Shown here: piece after piece, positions 43,307-52,487 of the stretch
How positions within the stretch are numbered: the first letter of the stretch is position 1
How the letters are laid out: each line of letters begins with the position of its first letter
NCBI RefSeq assembly: GCF_963674635.1
Contig: NZ_OY771475.1
Location: forward strand, 2,852,001 to 2,916,000
Length of the DNA: 64,000 bases
Source of the DNA: Breoghania sp.
GTDB lineage: Bacteria > Pseudomonadota > Alphaproteobacteria > Rhizobiales > Stappiaceae
Direction of reading: 5' to 3'
Made by a program: the position numbers and the translations under genes
Notes under the pieces: model-generated
The model's database searches: none
Told to the model about the DNA's origin: nothing
Seen by the model: only the letters and a program-made list of their open reading frames with translations

Positions 43307-45160
43307 TCACGCCGCGCGCACGGCAGGAAGACGAACGGTGAAGCGAGCGCCCAGAATACGCTCGACGCCATCCTCGTCCTGTTTCACCCGGTTGTCGGCA
43401 TGGATTGTACCACGATGCGCTTCGACGATCTGGCGCGAAATCGACAGGCCGAGGCCGGAATTGTTGCCGAACTCCTCACCCTCGGGACGATCGGTGTAGA
43501 ACCGCTCGAAAATCCGCTCCGCCACGTCGGGACGAATGCCGGGACCTTCATCGTCCACGGTCACGATGATCTCGTGGCCCTCGCGCCGCGCCGTCACAGC
43601 CACCGTGCCATTGGCAGGCGAGAAGGAGCGGGCATTGTCCAGGAGGTTATGGAAGACCTGCCCAAGCCGCGACCCGTTCCCATTGAGCCTGAAGGCATTG
43701 GGATCGCGCGATTTCTCAAGCTTCAGCGTGACATCGGGCTGGCCTTCGCGGCGGACCTCCTGCGCCACATGCACAAGCCCTTCCAGCAATTCGGCCAGAT
43801 CGAGCTGCTCGGTGTTGGAGCGCGCAAGCTCCGCATCGAGCCGTGAAGCGTCGGAGATATCGGAGATCAGCCGGTCGAGGCGTCGCACGTCATGGAGAAT
43901 CACGTGAAGCAGACGCCCACGCGATTCCTCGTTGCGCGCCAGAGGCAACGTCTCCACCGCGCTTCTGAGCGAGGTGAGCGGGTTTTTCAGTTCGTGCGCC
44001 ACGTCCGCGGCGAACCGTTCAATGGCGTCGATACGGTTGTAGAGAGCGTTGGTCATATCCCGTAGGTTGCGCGCCAGATTGCCAATCTCATCCTGACGCC
44101 CCTCGAATTCCGGGATTTCCTGACGTGAATCGACACCGCGGCGCACCTGTTCCGCCGCCGCCGCCAGCCGCCTGACAGGCCCGGCGATCGTGCCCGCCAC
44201 CATCACCGCAAGGACCGTGGTCACGACCGCAGCCACCAGAAAGACGCGCAGGATCGCCCATCGCTCCGCCGCCACGATGTCATCGATGTCACCACCCTGC
44301 GTGGACAGAAGCAACGCCCCCAGAACCGCGCGGAAGCGCTGAACGGGCACGGCGACCGAGACAATCATCTCGCCCTTTTCGGAGACCCGCACGATGGAGG
44401 CGGGCGAGCCGCCGAGCGAGGCCACCACCTCCGGATACTTCTTGCCGCTGCCGCCCCCGGCTTCCTCGTAAAGCGGCAGGTCGCCGCGCCGCAGCCACAG
44501 CTTGACCTTCTGCCAGAGGTTTTCCATCCAGCCGGCGGTGTCTTCCTTGCCGGTGGGCAGGTCGAAACGCAGGATCTGGCCGCGCGCATAGAGATGGCGG
44601 CTGTCGAGGATGAGCGTGCCGTCGGGATCGTAGATGCGGGCGCGCGTCTTGGTGGGCGAGATCAGGCGTCGCAAGACGGGCGCGACACGTTCGGGATTGA
44701 TCGGGAAATCGAGCGCGCGCGACTGCTCGTCGCTGGGCGAGATGCTCTGACCGGCTTGAAGCTCCAACAGCTTTTCCGGATCGATCGTGATCGCATCGGT
44801 ATCGACCGTCGCCGACGCCGCGATCGCGCCTGCAATGATCTGGCCCTGAATGAGCAGGCTCTGGACACGGGCGTCGATCAGCCCGGCGCGGAACTGGTTG
44901 AGATAGAGAATGCCGGAAGCCAGCGCCAGCAGGGCCACCAGGTTGAGGACAACGATGCGGCGCGTCAGGCTGGAGAAGATATAGGTGCCGAGCAGGGAAT
45001 TCGCGCGCATGCGAAAAAGCCGCCGGGTTCCCCGTCGCTCCCCGCGGCGCTTGCCACCCGCATTCGTGGCTTCCCTGCGCGTGTCGATGATCTTCACTCC
45101 GGCATGCGAATCTTCGCGCGAACCCTCAGGCGACCCGCGTCTTCCAGGAACATGACGCAA
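43307..45160 (-). CDS. chvG: Sensor histidine kinase ChvG (ExoS)
   Basis: ChvG is the membrane sensor of the ChvG-ChvI system, which responds to acid and envelope stress in rhizobia and agrobacteria. The 617-residue protein has a basic N-terminus, a first membrane segment near residues 65-90 (IVVLNLVALLALASGILYLN), a periplasmic sensor region, and a second segment (VFLVAAVVTTVLAVMVAGTI). A HAMP linker and the kinase core follow: H-box DVAHELKNPLTSLRSAVETL, N-box HNLLDNARSF, G1 VDDEGPGIRPD and G2 SGLGLSISRQIVEAHRGTI. The phospho-acceptor histidine is present. It follows chvI by 70 bases. The start may be an internal Met near residue 51. Confidence 0.93.
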   Translation of the reverse strand: MRHVPGRRGSPEGSREDSHAGVKIIDTRREATNAGGKRRGERRGTRRLFRMRANSLLGTYIFSSLTRRIVVLNLVALLALASGILYLNQFRAGLIDARVQSLLIQGQIIAGAIAASATVDTDAITIDPEKLLELQAGQSISPSDEQSRALDFPINPERVAPVLRRLISPTKTRARIYDPDGTLILDSRHLYARGQILRFDLPTGKEDTAGWMENLWQKVKLWLRRGDLPLYEEAGGGSGKKYPEVVASLGGSPASIVRVSEKGEMIVSVAVPVQRFRAVLGALLLSTQGGDIDDIVAAERWAILRVFLVAAVVTTVLAVMVAGTIAGPVRRLAAAAEQVRRGVDSRQEIPEFEGRQDEIGNLARNLRDMTNALYNRIDAIERFAADVAHELKNPLTSLRSAVETLPLARNEESRGRLLHVILHDVRRLDRLISDISDASRLDAELARSNTEQLDLAELLEGLVHVAQEVRREGQPDVTLKLEKSRDPNAFRLNGNGSRLGQVFHNLLDNARSFSPANGTVAVTARREGHEIIVTVDDEGPGIRPDVAERIFERFYTDRPEGEEFGNNSGLGLSISRQIVEAHRGTIHADNRVKQDEDGVERILGARFTVRLPAVRAA

Positions 45161-45230
45161 CAGGCCCCCCGCCCCTCAGGTCGGTTTTGCCGCCCCGAGA
45201 CGGGTCAAGTCAATTGCCAGCAACGGCCCG

Positions 45231-45926
45231 CTACTCGCGGAAGCGGTACCCGACGCCATAGAGGGTTTCGATCATGTCGAATTCCTTGTCCACCACCTTG
45301 AACTTCTTGCGAAGTCGCTTGATGTGGCTGTCGATGGTGCGATCGTCGACATAGACCTGATCGTCATAGGCCGCATCCATCAGGGCGTTGCGGCTCTTCA
45401 CGACACCGGGACGCTGGGCGAGCGAATAGAGGATGAGGAATTCCGTCACGGTGAGCGTCACCGGTTGCCCCTGCCAGGTGCAGGTATGGCGCTCCTGATC
45501 CATCACCAGCTGGCCACGTTCCAGCGTGCGCGCGTCCTCGCCCTTGGGAGCGGCGGCATCGCGCGGCTGGGCCCGGCGCAGGACGGAACGCACACGCTCG
45601 ACCAGCAGGCGCTGGGAGAAGGGTTTGCGGATGAAATCGTCGGCCCCCATCTTCAGGCCGAACAGCTCATCGATCTCGTCGTCCTTGGAGGTGAGGAAGA
45701 TCACTGGCATGTCGGTGCGCTGACGCAGGCGGCGCAGCAGTTCCATGCCGTCCATGCGGGGCATCTTGATATCGAGGATGGCGAGATCGACCGGATCCGA
45801 CATCAGTCCATCGAGCGCCGATGCGCCGTCAGTGTAGGTCTGGACCCGGTATCCTTCGGATTCCAGCGCAATGGAGACTGACGTGAGAATGTTGCGGTCG
45901 TCGTCCACAAGAGCGATCGTGGGCAT
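45231..45926 (-). CDS. chvI: Response regulator ChvI
   Basis: ChvI is an OmpR-family transcription factor of 231 residues. The receiver domain starts MPTIALVDDDRNILTSVSIA and has the phospho-acceptor Asp in DLAILDIKMPRMDGMELLR. The conserved Thr/Ser and Lys occur in VIFLTSKDDEIDE and FIRKPFSQRLL. The winged-helix domain has TEFLILYSLAQRPGVVKSRN, then VDDRTIDSHIKRLRKKF. Together with ChvG it controls exopolysaccharide, motility, secretion and envelope genes in relatives. It is divergent from pckA. Confidence 0.95.
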   Translation of the reverse strand: MPTIALVDDDRNILTSVSIALESEGYRVQTYTDGASALDGLMSDPVDLAILDIKMPRMDGMELLRRLRQRTDMPVIFLTSKDDEIDELFGLKMGADDFIRKPFSQRLLVERVRSVLRRAQPRDAAAPKGEDARTLERGQLVMDQERHTCTWQGQPVTLTVTEFLILYSLAQRPGVVKSRNALMDAAYDDQVYVDDRTIDSHIKRLRKKFKVVDKEFDMIETLYGVGYRFRE

Positions 45927-46870
45927 GAGGCGAGCCTGCTTTCCTGTTCGATCAAGAATACCGTCATCATGTCGCGTTTGGCGACTAAAATGCGAACAAA
46001 TTAAGGCAAACGCATCAAATGCCTATCATGTTACCGTCGACAATTCAACGCAAACGCCTGTTATCAATAAAGAAATGAACGCCATCGGGTTTTCGCCGCG
46101 GCCCAGCCCATCCGCGCCACCGCGAAGCTTGAAAAGCCCCGTCGCGCACAGGGCCGAAGATCGCCGCATCGCGCTGTCGGCCTGAGCGAGCACGTTTAAA
46201 CCCTTCCCCGGCAGATTGGATCACGGTCGCCCTTCAGCCCGTGGCACCGATCTCGCGATTGCCGATGCCCACGACAGACTGCCCGCGCGGGCCGGGCAAA
46301 CAGACCGGCCGATGTCCCGTCATCCGCTCGTCATCCACCCGTCATCCGGTAACCGATGCCGCCCGAAAGCGCGCCTCTTCGAGAGATCGCTGCGCGCCGC
46401 CTGCAACCAATGAGCCGGCAAACGGGCCCGCTTTCTACGTAAGAATTAGATAATTACAAACTAAATCGATTTAGCTACCTGATTATCCTAACATTCAGCC
46501 TTGTTCCCCTGCGGTCGATCCACTAACTTCGCGCGGCTTGCCGCCCCTTTACGGAGAGGCATTGCTTGGGTGAGGATGGAAGGGTTCACCCGCCGTTCCT
46601 TGCTCCGTTCGGCGACGCCGGACCAGCTGTGCGCAGGAGCCGACCGTGCCCTGACCTTGCGGCCAGGACCGCATCTGCGCTCACATGTCGAAGGAATACC
46701 GGCCGATGGTCGACCGGACGCACGCCATGCGTCCGCAACAATCACGAATAACCGGCGGGAAAGCCGGGAGCATCCGGTCGCGGGGCCGGATCTTGGTCAT
46801 AGGCGCGTCGGGAGCCGGCAAGAGAAAACAGCCGGGCAGATAAGCGCGATCCAATCAGGGTGTCTTCGAA
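45927..46870. other. Large divergent intergenic region between chvI and pckA
   Basis: About 940 bases have no convincing gene. An open frame from 46501 into pckA has no protein character. The region carries an AT-rich patch at about 46438-46500 with a 14-base palindrome, listed separately, some 400 bases before pckA. A second AT-rich patch near 45990-46080 is closer to chvI and probably holds its promoter. The length suggests regulatory input, and a small RNA cannot be ruled out. Confidence 0.5.
46461..46474. promoter_or_regulatory. Perfect palindrome CTAAATCGATTTAG, candidate LacI-type operator for pckA
   Basis: This 14-base perfect palindrome with central CG fits LacI/GalR-family operators. 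It lies in an AT-rich patch of the long region upstream of pckA. In Sinorhizobium pckA is controlled by PckR, a LacI/GalR-type protein. The regulator here is unknown, and the 400-base distance to pckA would require a long leader. Confidence 0.5.
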
Positions 46871-48487
46871 ATGATCGAAACGGGACTTCGCAACGCAGCC
46901 AAGGGGCCGGAACTCGTCGGCCTGAGCGAAGCGGCTGCGGTGCACTGGAATCTTCTGGAGCCGAAGCTCTATGAGGAGGCCGTGCGCCGCAATGAGGGCC
47001 AGGTGGTCGCAGGTGGCGCTTTTGTCGCCGATACCGGCCAGCACACCGGCCGCTCTCCCAAGGACAAGTTCGTCGTCGAGGACGACGTCACCCGCGATGT
47101 CGTGTGGTGGGACAATAACGGGCGCATGGAGCAGGCCAAGTTCGACGTGCTCTATGCGGATTTCCGCGCCCACGCCGCCGACCGGGAGATTTTCGCCCAG
47201 GACCTTTACGGCGGGGCCGATCCCGCGCACCGCATCGCCACGCGCGTCTATACCGAATATGCCTGGCACAGCATCTTCATCCGCAACCTGCTGATCCGGC
47301 CGGATCGCGAGGAACTCACCTCCTTCGACCCCGAATTCACGATCATCGACCTGCCGAGTTTCCGGGCCGATCCGAAACGTCATGGCTGCCGCTCTGAGAC
47401 GGTCATTGCCTGCAATTTCAAGCAGAAGCTGATCCTGATCGGCGGCTCGGAATATGCCGGCGAGATGAAGAAGTCGGTCTTCACGATCCTGAACTTCCTC
47501 CTGCCGCCCAAGGGCGTCATGCCGATGCACTGTTCCGCCAATGTGGGCGACAAGGGCGATACGGCTGTCTTCTTCGGCCTGTCCGGCACCGGCAAGACGA
47601 CGCTGTCCGCCGATCCCACGCGCACGCTCATCGGTGATGACGAGCATGGCTGGTCCCCTGAGGGCGTCTTCAACTTCGAAGGTGGGTGCTACGCCAAGAC
47701 GATCAACCTCTCGCGTGAGGCGGAGCCGGAAATCTACGCCACGACCGAACGCTTCGGCACGATCCTGGAAAACGTGGTGATCGACCCGGAAACCCGGCAG
47801 CCGGATTTCGCGAATGGCAGCAAGACGGAAAACACCCGCTGCGCCTATCCGATCCACTACATTCCCAATGCCAGCCTGACGGGCCGCGCGCCGCAGCCGC
47901 AGAACATCATCATGCTGACGGCGGACGCCTTCGGCGTGATGCCGCCAATCGCCAAGCTGACCCCCGCACAGGCCATGTACACGTTCCTGTCCGGCTATAC
48001 CGCCAAGGTGGCCGGGACCGAACGCGGCGTGACCGAGCCGCAGGCGACCTTCTCCACCTGTTTCGGCGCGCCCTTCCTGCCTCGCCACCCGTCCGAATAT
48101 GGCAACTTGCTGCGCGATCTCATCGCCAAGTATGAAGTCGATTGCTGGCTGGTGAACACGGGGTGGACCGGCGGCGCCTACGGGGTCGGCGCCCGCATGC
48201 CGATCAAGGCGACCCGTACGCTGTTGAGCGCCGCGCTCGACGGTTCGCTCAAGAACGCGGAGTTCCGCACCGACGCCAATTTCGGCTTCGAGGTTCCGGT
48301 CGAGGTTCCGGGGGTGGACAGCGCCATTCTCGATCCGCGCTCCACTTGGGCCGACAAGGCTGCCTTCGACGTTCAGGCGAGCAAGCTGGTGCGGATGTTC
48401 ATCGACAACTTCGCTCCCTTCGAGGAACACGTGGACGCTGCGGTGCTCAACGCCGCGCCCGGCGGCCAGCGCGCTGCCGCCGAATGA
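46871..48487 (+). CDS. pckA: Phosphoenolpyruvate carboxykinase (ATP)
   Basis: PckA converts oxaloacetate and ATP into phosphoenolpyruvate, starting gluconeogenesis from C4 acids. The 538-residue protein has RSPKDKFVVEDD near the N-terminus, the P-loop FFGLSGTGKTTLSADPTR, the metal site LIGDDEHGWSPEGVFNFEGG, CYAKTINLSRE and MPIKATRTLLSAALDGSL. All active-site signatures of the ATP-dependent class are present. It is divergent from chvI and followed by a strong terminator. Confidence 0.97.
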   Translation: MIETGLRNAAKGPELVGLSEAAAVHWNLLEPKLYEEAVRRNEGQVVAGGAFVADTGQHTGRSPKDKFVVEDDVTRDVVWWDNNGRMEQAKFDVLYADFRAHAADREIFAQDLYGGADPAHRIATRVYTEYAWHSIFIRNLLIRPDREELTSFDPEFTIIDLPSFRADPKRHGCRSETVIACNFKQKLILIGGSEYAGEMKKSVFTILNFLLPPKGVMPMHCSANVGDKGDTAVFFGLSGTGKTTLSADPTRTLIGDDEHGWSPEGVFNFEGGCYAKTINLSREAEPEIYATTERFGTILENVVIDPETRQPDFANGSKTENTRCAYPIHYIPNASLTGRAPQPQNIIMLTADAFGVMPPIAKLTPAQAMYTFLSGYTAKVAGTERGVTEPQATFSTCFGAPFLPRHPSEYGNLLRDLIAKYEVDCWLVNTGWTGGAYGVGARMPIKATRTLLSAALDGSLKNAEFRTDANFGFEVPVEVPGVDSAILDPRSTWADKAAFDVQASKLVRMFIDNFAPFEEHVDAAVLNAAPGGQRAAAE

Positions 48488-48514
48488 GCCAAGCGTGAAG
48501 GATTGACGACAGCA

Positions 48515-48546
48515 GGCGCCCGGAGCAATCCGGGCGCCTTATTCTT
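48515..48546 (+). terminator. Rho-independent terminator of pckA
   Basis: A perfect 10-base-pair stem, GGCGCCCGGA (48515-48524) with TCCGGGCGCC (48529-48538) and loop GCAA, is followed by TTATTCTT. It begins about 27 bases after the pckA stop. Confidence 0.93.
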
Positions 48547-48625
48547 GGTGTGGTTTCATGAGCTTGCGCGCCTTTCCGGTTGTGGCCTAAGTTCCGGCGT
48601 TCTGTCGGCGCGCACGAGTAAGACC

Positions 48626-49642
48626 ATGCGGATCATCATCCATGGGGGGATGCACAAGACGGGCACCTCCACCCTGCAAGCTCTTCTTGGGCAAAACAGG
48701 CAGGCGCTCGCCACTGCCGGCATTCACTACCCGGACGCACCGGGCGGCAATCACTGGCAGCTTTTCGGTGACGATGCGGTCCATGAGGGCAAACCGCGCG
48801 CAGCTCTGGAAGACGCGCGGGCGCTGGGGGCAGAAACGCTGCTCCTGTCGGGCGAGATCATCTCCGCGAAACCTGCGGAGACGCTGGCAATGATCGTCGA
48901 TGCGTTTGACGGCGCGCCGATCCGCTTCGTCTTTGCCTTCCGCGATCCCTGCCACTACCTCCCTTCGCGCTGGTCGCAATATTGCCGACGGCGCGACAGT
49001 GCGCGCTTCAACGACTATCTTGCCTTCGTCGCAAACCACGACAGTTTCATCGACGGCCACTACGACCGGGTGATCGAACGCGTAGCGCGGCACGGCGAGG
49101 TGACCGCTGTTTCCTATGACCGGGCGGTGGAAGAAGACGGCGATGCCGTGCCCGCGCTTCTTCGCGCGCTCGGCGTGGAGGAGATCATTGCGCCTGCCGT
49201 TCGAGAGACCCCGATCCGACGGATCAATCGCCGGCAGGACTGGCGGCTGACGGAGATCTCGCGTCTTCTCAACGGCGCTCTTGCGGACCGCCGGGGCTTG
49301 CCCCAGGACGAGCTCTTTCCGGCATTTGCCGCGATGCGCCCGGCCCAGACACTGTTCGATCTCCAGGTTGCCCGACTGCCGGTCGCCTTGCGCGATGATT
49401 TCTTCGCCGCGCTGGATGAGAAGGCCACTCTGGTCCGGCTCGATGCGCGACATGCGGCGCTAGCGGGCAACGCGGACTTCGCTCAAGGCAGCGCGCAGCT
49501 TTTTGCCAATGCTGACGACGGACGGATCTTTTCAGCCTGCTCGCATAGCGAAACGCGCACCACGAACTTCACCTGGCAGAACTTCCAGGCCGCGCATCCG
49601 CGGCTCGTCACGACGGCCATCGAACTCCTGACGCAGCCGTGA
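48626..49642 (+). CDS. Sulfotransferase-like P-loop protein
   Basis: This is a 338-residue protein with an N-terminal P-loop, MRIIIHGGMHKTGTSTLQAL, matching the 5'-phosphosulfate-binding loop of PAPS sulfotransferases (HxxKTGTTTLQ). Further on, FAFRDPCHYLPSRWSQYCRR fits the 3'-phosphate-binding region. The acceptor is unknown, but such proteins often modify surface glycans or lipids. No PAPS synthesis genes are adjacent. The ATG at 48626 begins the first strand. A longer frame from 48503 covers the pckA terminator and is unlikely. Confidence 0.75.
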   Translation: MRIIIHGGMHKTGTSTLQALLGQNRQALATAGIHYPDAPGGNHWQLFGDDAVHEGKPRAALEDARALGAETLLLSGEIISAKPAETLAMIVDAFDGAPIRFVFAFRDPCHYLPSRWSQYCRRRDSARFNDYLAFVANHDSFIDGHYDRVIERVARHGEVTAVSYDRAVEEDGDAVPALLRALGVEEIIAPAVRETPIRRINRRQDWRLTEISRLLNGALADRRGLPQDELFPAFAAMRPAQTLFDLQVARLPVALRDDFFAALDEKATLVRLDARHAALAGNADFAQGSAQLFANADDGRIFSACSHSETRTTNFTWQNFQAAHPRLVTTAIELLTQP

Positions 49643-49753
49643 CCTTGCACGAGCCCCCGACAATTGCCGCGTTCTCCCCTTCCTCCCGTAACGTATGTTC
49701 CTATATGCTGGATCCCTTCCCAAACGGGACGCGACTGCCGGGAGAACGCCAAC

Positions 49754-50125
49754 ATGACCAGCTCCGCCAGCTATCAGAGCGCCAATCATCAGGCGCTTGA
49801 AACCGTTCAGGACACGCTCGACGTGCTCTGCGTCGCCGAAGGCTGGCGCAAGGCCGGACGCGACGTCGCGCTCGCCACGGTCATGGAAACCTGGGGCTCG
49901 GCACCACGCCCCGTGGGCAGCCATCTCGTCATCGATGGCGAGGGCAATTTCGAGGGTTCGGTTTCCGGTGGATGCGTGGAAGGGGCGGTTGTCGGCGAGG
50001 CGCTGGACGTGCTGGAAAGCGGAACGGCGCGCATGCTGGAATTCGGCGTTGCCGACGAGACCGCATGGAAGGTCGGGCTTTCCTGCGGCGGACGGATCCG
50101 GGTCTATGTGGAAAAGGTCGCGTGA
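49754..50125 (+). CDS. XdhC-family protein, N-terminal (XdhC/CoxI) domain
   Basis: This is a 123-residue protein comprising only the first half of XdhC, a chaperone that matures the molybdenum cofactor of xanthine dehydrogenase-type enzymes. Motifs are ALATVMETWGSAPRPVGSHL, EGNFEGSVSGGCVEGAVV and the cysteine region KVGLSCGGRIRVYVE. The VSGGCVEG loop binds the cofactor or sulfur. A ribosome-binding site GGAGA precedes the ATG at 49754. The second half is a separate gene overlapping by one base. No xanthine or CO dehydrogenase structural genes are in the window. Confidence 0.88.
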   Translation: MTSSASYQSANHQALETVQDTLDVLCVAEGWRKAGRDVALATVMETWGSAPRPVGSHLVIDGEGNFEGSVSGGCVEGAVVGEALDVLESGTARMLEFGVADETAWKVGLSCGGRIRVYVEKVA

Positions 50126-50847
50126 TGGATCTCCCCCTTCTCCAACGGCTCAACCAGGAACGCGCCGCCCGTCGCGGCTGCATCCTGATCACCACGATCG
50201 CCAGCGGCGCGCAGCGACTGGTGGAAGAAGACACCGACCTTTCCGCCGACCCGCTGGCTGAGGAACTCAGCACGCGCTTTCGCTCCGGCAAGTCCGGCAT
50301 GGTGGCGGGCGCGGACGGTGCGCAGGTCTTTCTCAATGTCCACGTGCCCCCGCCGCGGCTCGTGGTCATTGGTGCGGTTCACATCTCGCAGGCGCTTGCG
50401 CCCATCGCGAAGATCGCAGGTTTCGACATGGCGGTGATCGATCCGCGCACCGCCTTTGCAAGCCCGGAGCGGTTTCCAGACGTCCCGCTCCATGCAGACT
50501 GGCCGGAGGAGATCATTCCGCAGACGGTTCCCCTTGATCGCTACACCGCCCTTGCCGCCGTCACCCATGATCCGAAGATCGACGATTTTCCGTTGATGAA
50601 GGCGCTTGCCGCGCGGTGTTTCTATGTCGGGGCGCTGGGCAGCCGCAAGACCCATGCCGCCCGCGTGGCGCGGCTCGCAAAGGCGGGCGTCTCGCAAGCC
50701 GACATCGACCGGATCCGCGCGCCGATCGGGCTCAATATCGGGGCCGCGAGCCCGGCGGAAATCGCGATAGCGATCATGGCAGAAGTCATCGACGCCCTGC
50801 GCAAGGGCGAGACAACCCCGGCCCCCGTGCACGAGGGTGTGGCGTGA
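50125..50847 (+). CDS. XdhC-family protein, C-terminal Rossmann domain
   Basis: This is a 240-residue protein that corresponds to the C-terminal half of XdhC plus a short N-terminal extension. The Rossmann-like part includes RLVVIGAVHISQALAPIAKI, AVTHDPKIDDFPLMKALAA, FYVGALGSRKTHAARVARL, and RIRAPIGLNIGAASPAEIAI near the end. These are the XdhC C-domain signatures. Start and stop overlap the neighbours (TGATG and GTGA), so the three genes 49754-52487 form an operon. The split into two proteins is known from other molybdenum hydroxylase systems. Confidence 0.87.
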   Translation: MDLPLLQRLNQERAARRGCILITTIASGAQRLVEEDTDLSADPLAEELSTRFRSGKSGMVAGADGAQVFLNVHVPPPRLVVIGAVHISQALAPIAKIAGFDMAVIDPRTAFASPERFPDVPLHADWPEEIIPQTVPLDRYTALAAVTHDPKIDDFPLMKALAARCFYVGALGSRKTHAARVARLAKAGVSQADIDRIRAPIGLNIGAASPAEIAIAIMAEVIDALRKGETTPAPVHEGVA

Positions 50848-52487
50848 TTTTCGCCACACTTGCGCTGGCGGAGTGCGCAGGCGCGGTCCTCGCCCATTCG
50901 CTGAAGACACCCTCGCTGAGGTTGCGCAAGGGCACGGAGCTGACGCGCGACCATCTCGACACGCTCGCCAAGGCCGGGGTCACAGAGTTGACGGTCGCTC
51001 GGCTGGATGCGGACGACGTGAAAGAGGATCGCGCTGCGGCCCTGATCGCGGAGGCTGTGGCCGGCCCCGGCGTGCAGGTGGAGCGCGCCTTTACGGGGCG
51101 CGCAAACATCTTTGCAAACAAGGCAGGTCTGCTCGTCGTGGACCGCGAAGAGATCGACCGGCTCAACCGGATCGATCCGGCGATCACGCTGGCAACCCTT
51201 GAGGCCTACGCCCCGGTCGAGGCCGGACGGATGGTCGCGACCGTGAAGATCATTCCCTACGCGGTTGCGGGCGGTCTCGTGGCGAAGGCGTCGGCGCATG
51301 GGCCGGACGGCCTGTTGCGGCTTGCGCCCTACAAACCGATGAGGGTTGCGCTGGTTTCAACCCGGCTGCCGTCTCTCAAGGAAAGCACCATCGACAAGAC
51401 GGTCGCGGTGATGGTGGAGCGGTTGGCCCCCGCCGGTGCGCGCCTGCTTGCCGACCTGCGTATCGCGCATGAAGCGGAGGCTTTGGCCGAAGCACTGCAA
51501 AAGGCGCGGGAGGGCGGGGCTGAGCTTGTCATCGTCTTCGGGGCCTCGGCCAATGTGGACCGCGGCGATGTCGTGCCCGATGGCATCGAGAAGGCCGGAG
51601 GGCGGGTTGAGCATTTCGGCATGCCGGTCGATCCGGGCAACCTGCTGGTTCTCGGCCATCTCGGCTCCATTCCCGTGATCGGCGCGCCGGGCTGCGCGCG
51701 CAGTCCCGCGGAAAACGGCTTCGACTGGGTCTTGCGCCGAACGCTTGCGGGCCTGCCCGTCACCGCCCACGATCTGACCGGGCTCGGCGTCGGCGGGTTG
51801 CTGATGGAGATCGTCTCACGCCCGCAGCCGCGTGAAGGCGGGCAGATGGAAGAGGAACGTGGCATGAAGAAAAGCCCGCGCATTGCGGTCCTCATCCTGG
51901 CCGCCGGGCGTTCCACCCGCATGGGCGGGCCAAACAAGCTGCTGGCGACCATCGAGGGGGAGCCGCTGGTGCGCATCGCCGCCCGTCATGCGCTGGAGGC
52001 TGCCCCCGCAAGCGTCACCGTCGTGACAGGACACATGCAGGACGCGGTGGCGGACGCGCTTTGCGGGCTTGATCTGCGTCTCGTCCACAATGACGACCAT
52101 GCGCAAGGGCTTTCCACCTCGCTCAGGGCAGGCATTGCAGCCTTGCCGGAAGATACGGATGCGGTTCTCGTCATGCTTGCCGACATGCCGGACATCACGC
52201 CGGACATCGTACGCCGTCTCATGGACACCTATGACCCGGCCCATGAAGGACTGATCGTCGTGCCGACGGCGCAAGGCAAGCAGGGCAACCCGGTCCTCTG
52301 GTCGAACCGCTTTTTCCCCCAGCTCATGGACATCCGGGGCGATGTCGGCGCCCGGCACCTGATCGGGGCCAATCCGCAGGCGGTGGTGGAAGTGGAGATC
52401 GGGGACGCCGCCCGGCTTGATCTCGACACGCCCCAGGCGCTTGCGGCGGCGGGCGGCACGCTCATGACCGGCGGGCACGACACCTGA
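50844..52487 (+). CDS. Fused molybdopterin-binding (MoeA-like) and molybdopterin cytidylyltransferase-like (MobA/MocA) protein
   Basis: This is a 547-residue two-domain protein. The N-terminal 330 residues look like a molybdopterin-binding domain (MoeA-like), starting VIFATLALAECAGAVLAHSL and containing VIVFGASANVDRGDVVPDGI, VLGHLGSIPVIGAPGCARSP. The C-terminal domain, from about residue 345, is a nucleotidyltransferase with VLILAAGRSTRMGGPNKLLA and VLVMLADMPDITPDIVRRLM. This matches MocA, which adds CMP to molybdopterin for xanthine dehydrogenase-type enzymes. The start is a GTG overlapping the upstream stop. With split XdhC it forms a cofactor-maturation operon without a target enzyme nearby. 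Confidence 0.88.
   Translation: MIFATLALAECAGAVLAHSLKTPSLRLRKGTELTRDHLDTLAKAGVTELTVARLDADDVKEDRAAALIAEAVAGPGVQVERAFTGRANIFANKAGLLVVDREEIDRLNRIDPAITLATLEAYAPVEAGRMVATVKIIPYAVAGGLVAKASAHGPDGLLRLAPYKPMRVALVSTRLPSLKESTIDKTVAVMVERLAPAGARLLADLRIAHEAEALAEALQKAREGGAELVIVFGASANVDRGDVVPDGIEKAGGRVEHFGMPVDPGNLLVLGHLGSIPVIGAPGCARSPAENGFDWVLRRTLAGLPVTAHDLTGLGVGGLLMEIVSRPQPREGGQMEEERGMKKSPRIAVLILAAGRSTRMGGPNKLLATIEGEPLVRIAARHALEAAPASVTVVTGHMQDAVADALCGLDLRLVHNDDHAQGLSTSLRAGIAALPEDTDAVLVMLADMPDITPDIVRRLMDTYDPAHEGLIVVPTAQGKQGNPVLWSNRFFPQLMDIRGDVGARHLIGANPQAVVEVEIGDAARLDLDTPQALAAAGGTLMTGGHDT

Noticed and set aside
46501..46974. Possible 157-codon gene upstream of pckA
   Set aside because: It runs into the pckA coding region in another frame, has no ribosome-binding site and no recognisable protein features.
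46742..48430. 562-codon open frame antisense to pckA
   Set aside because: PckA has every active-site motif. The reverse frame is a composition artefact.
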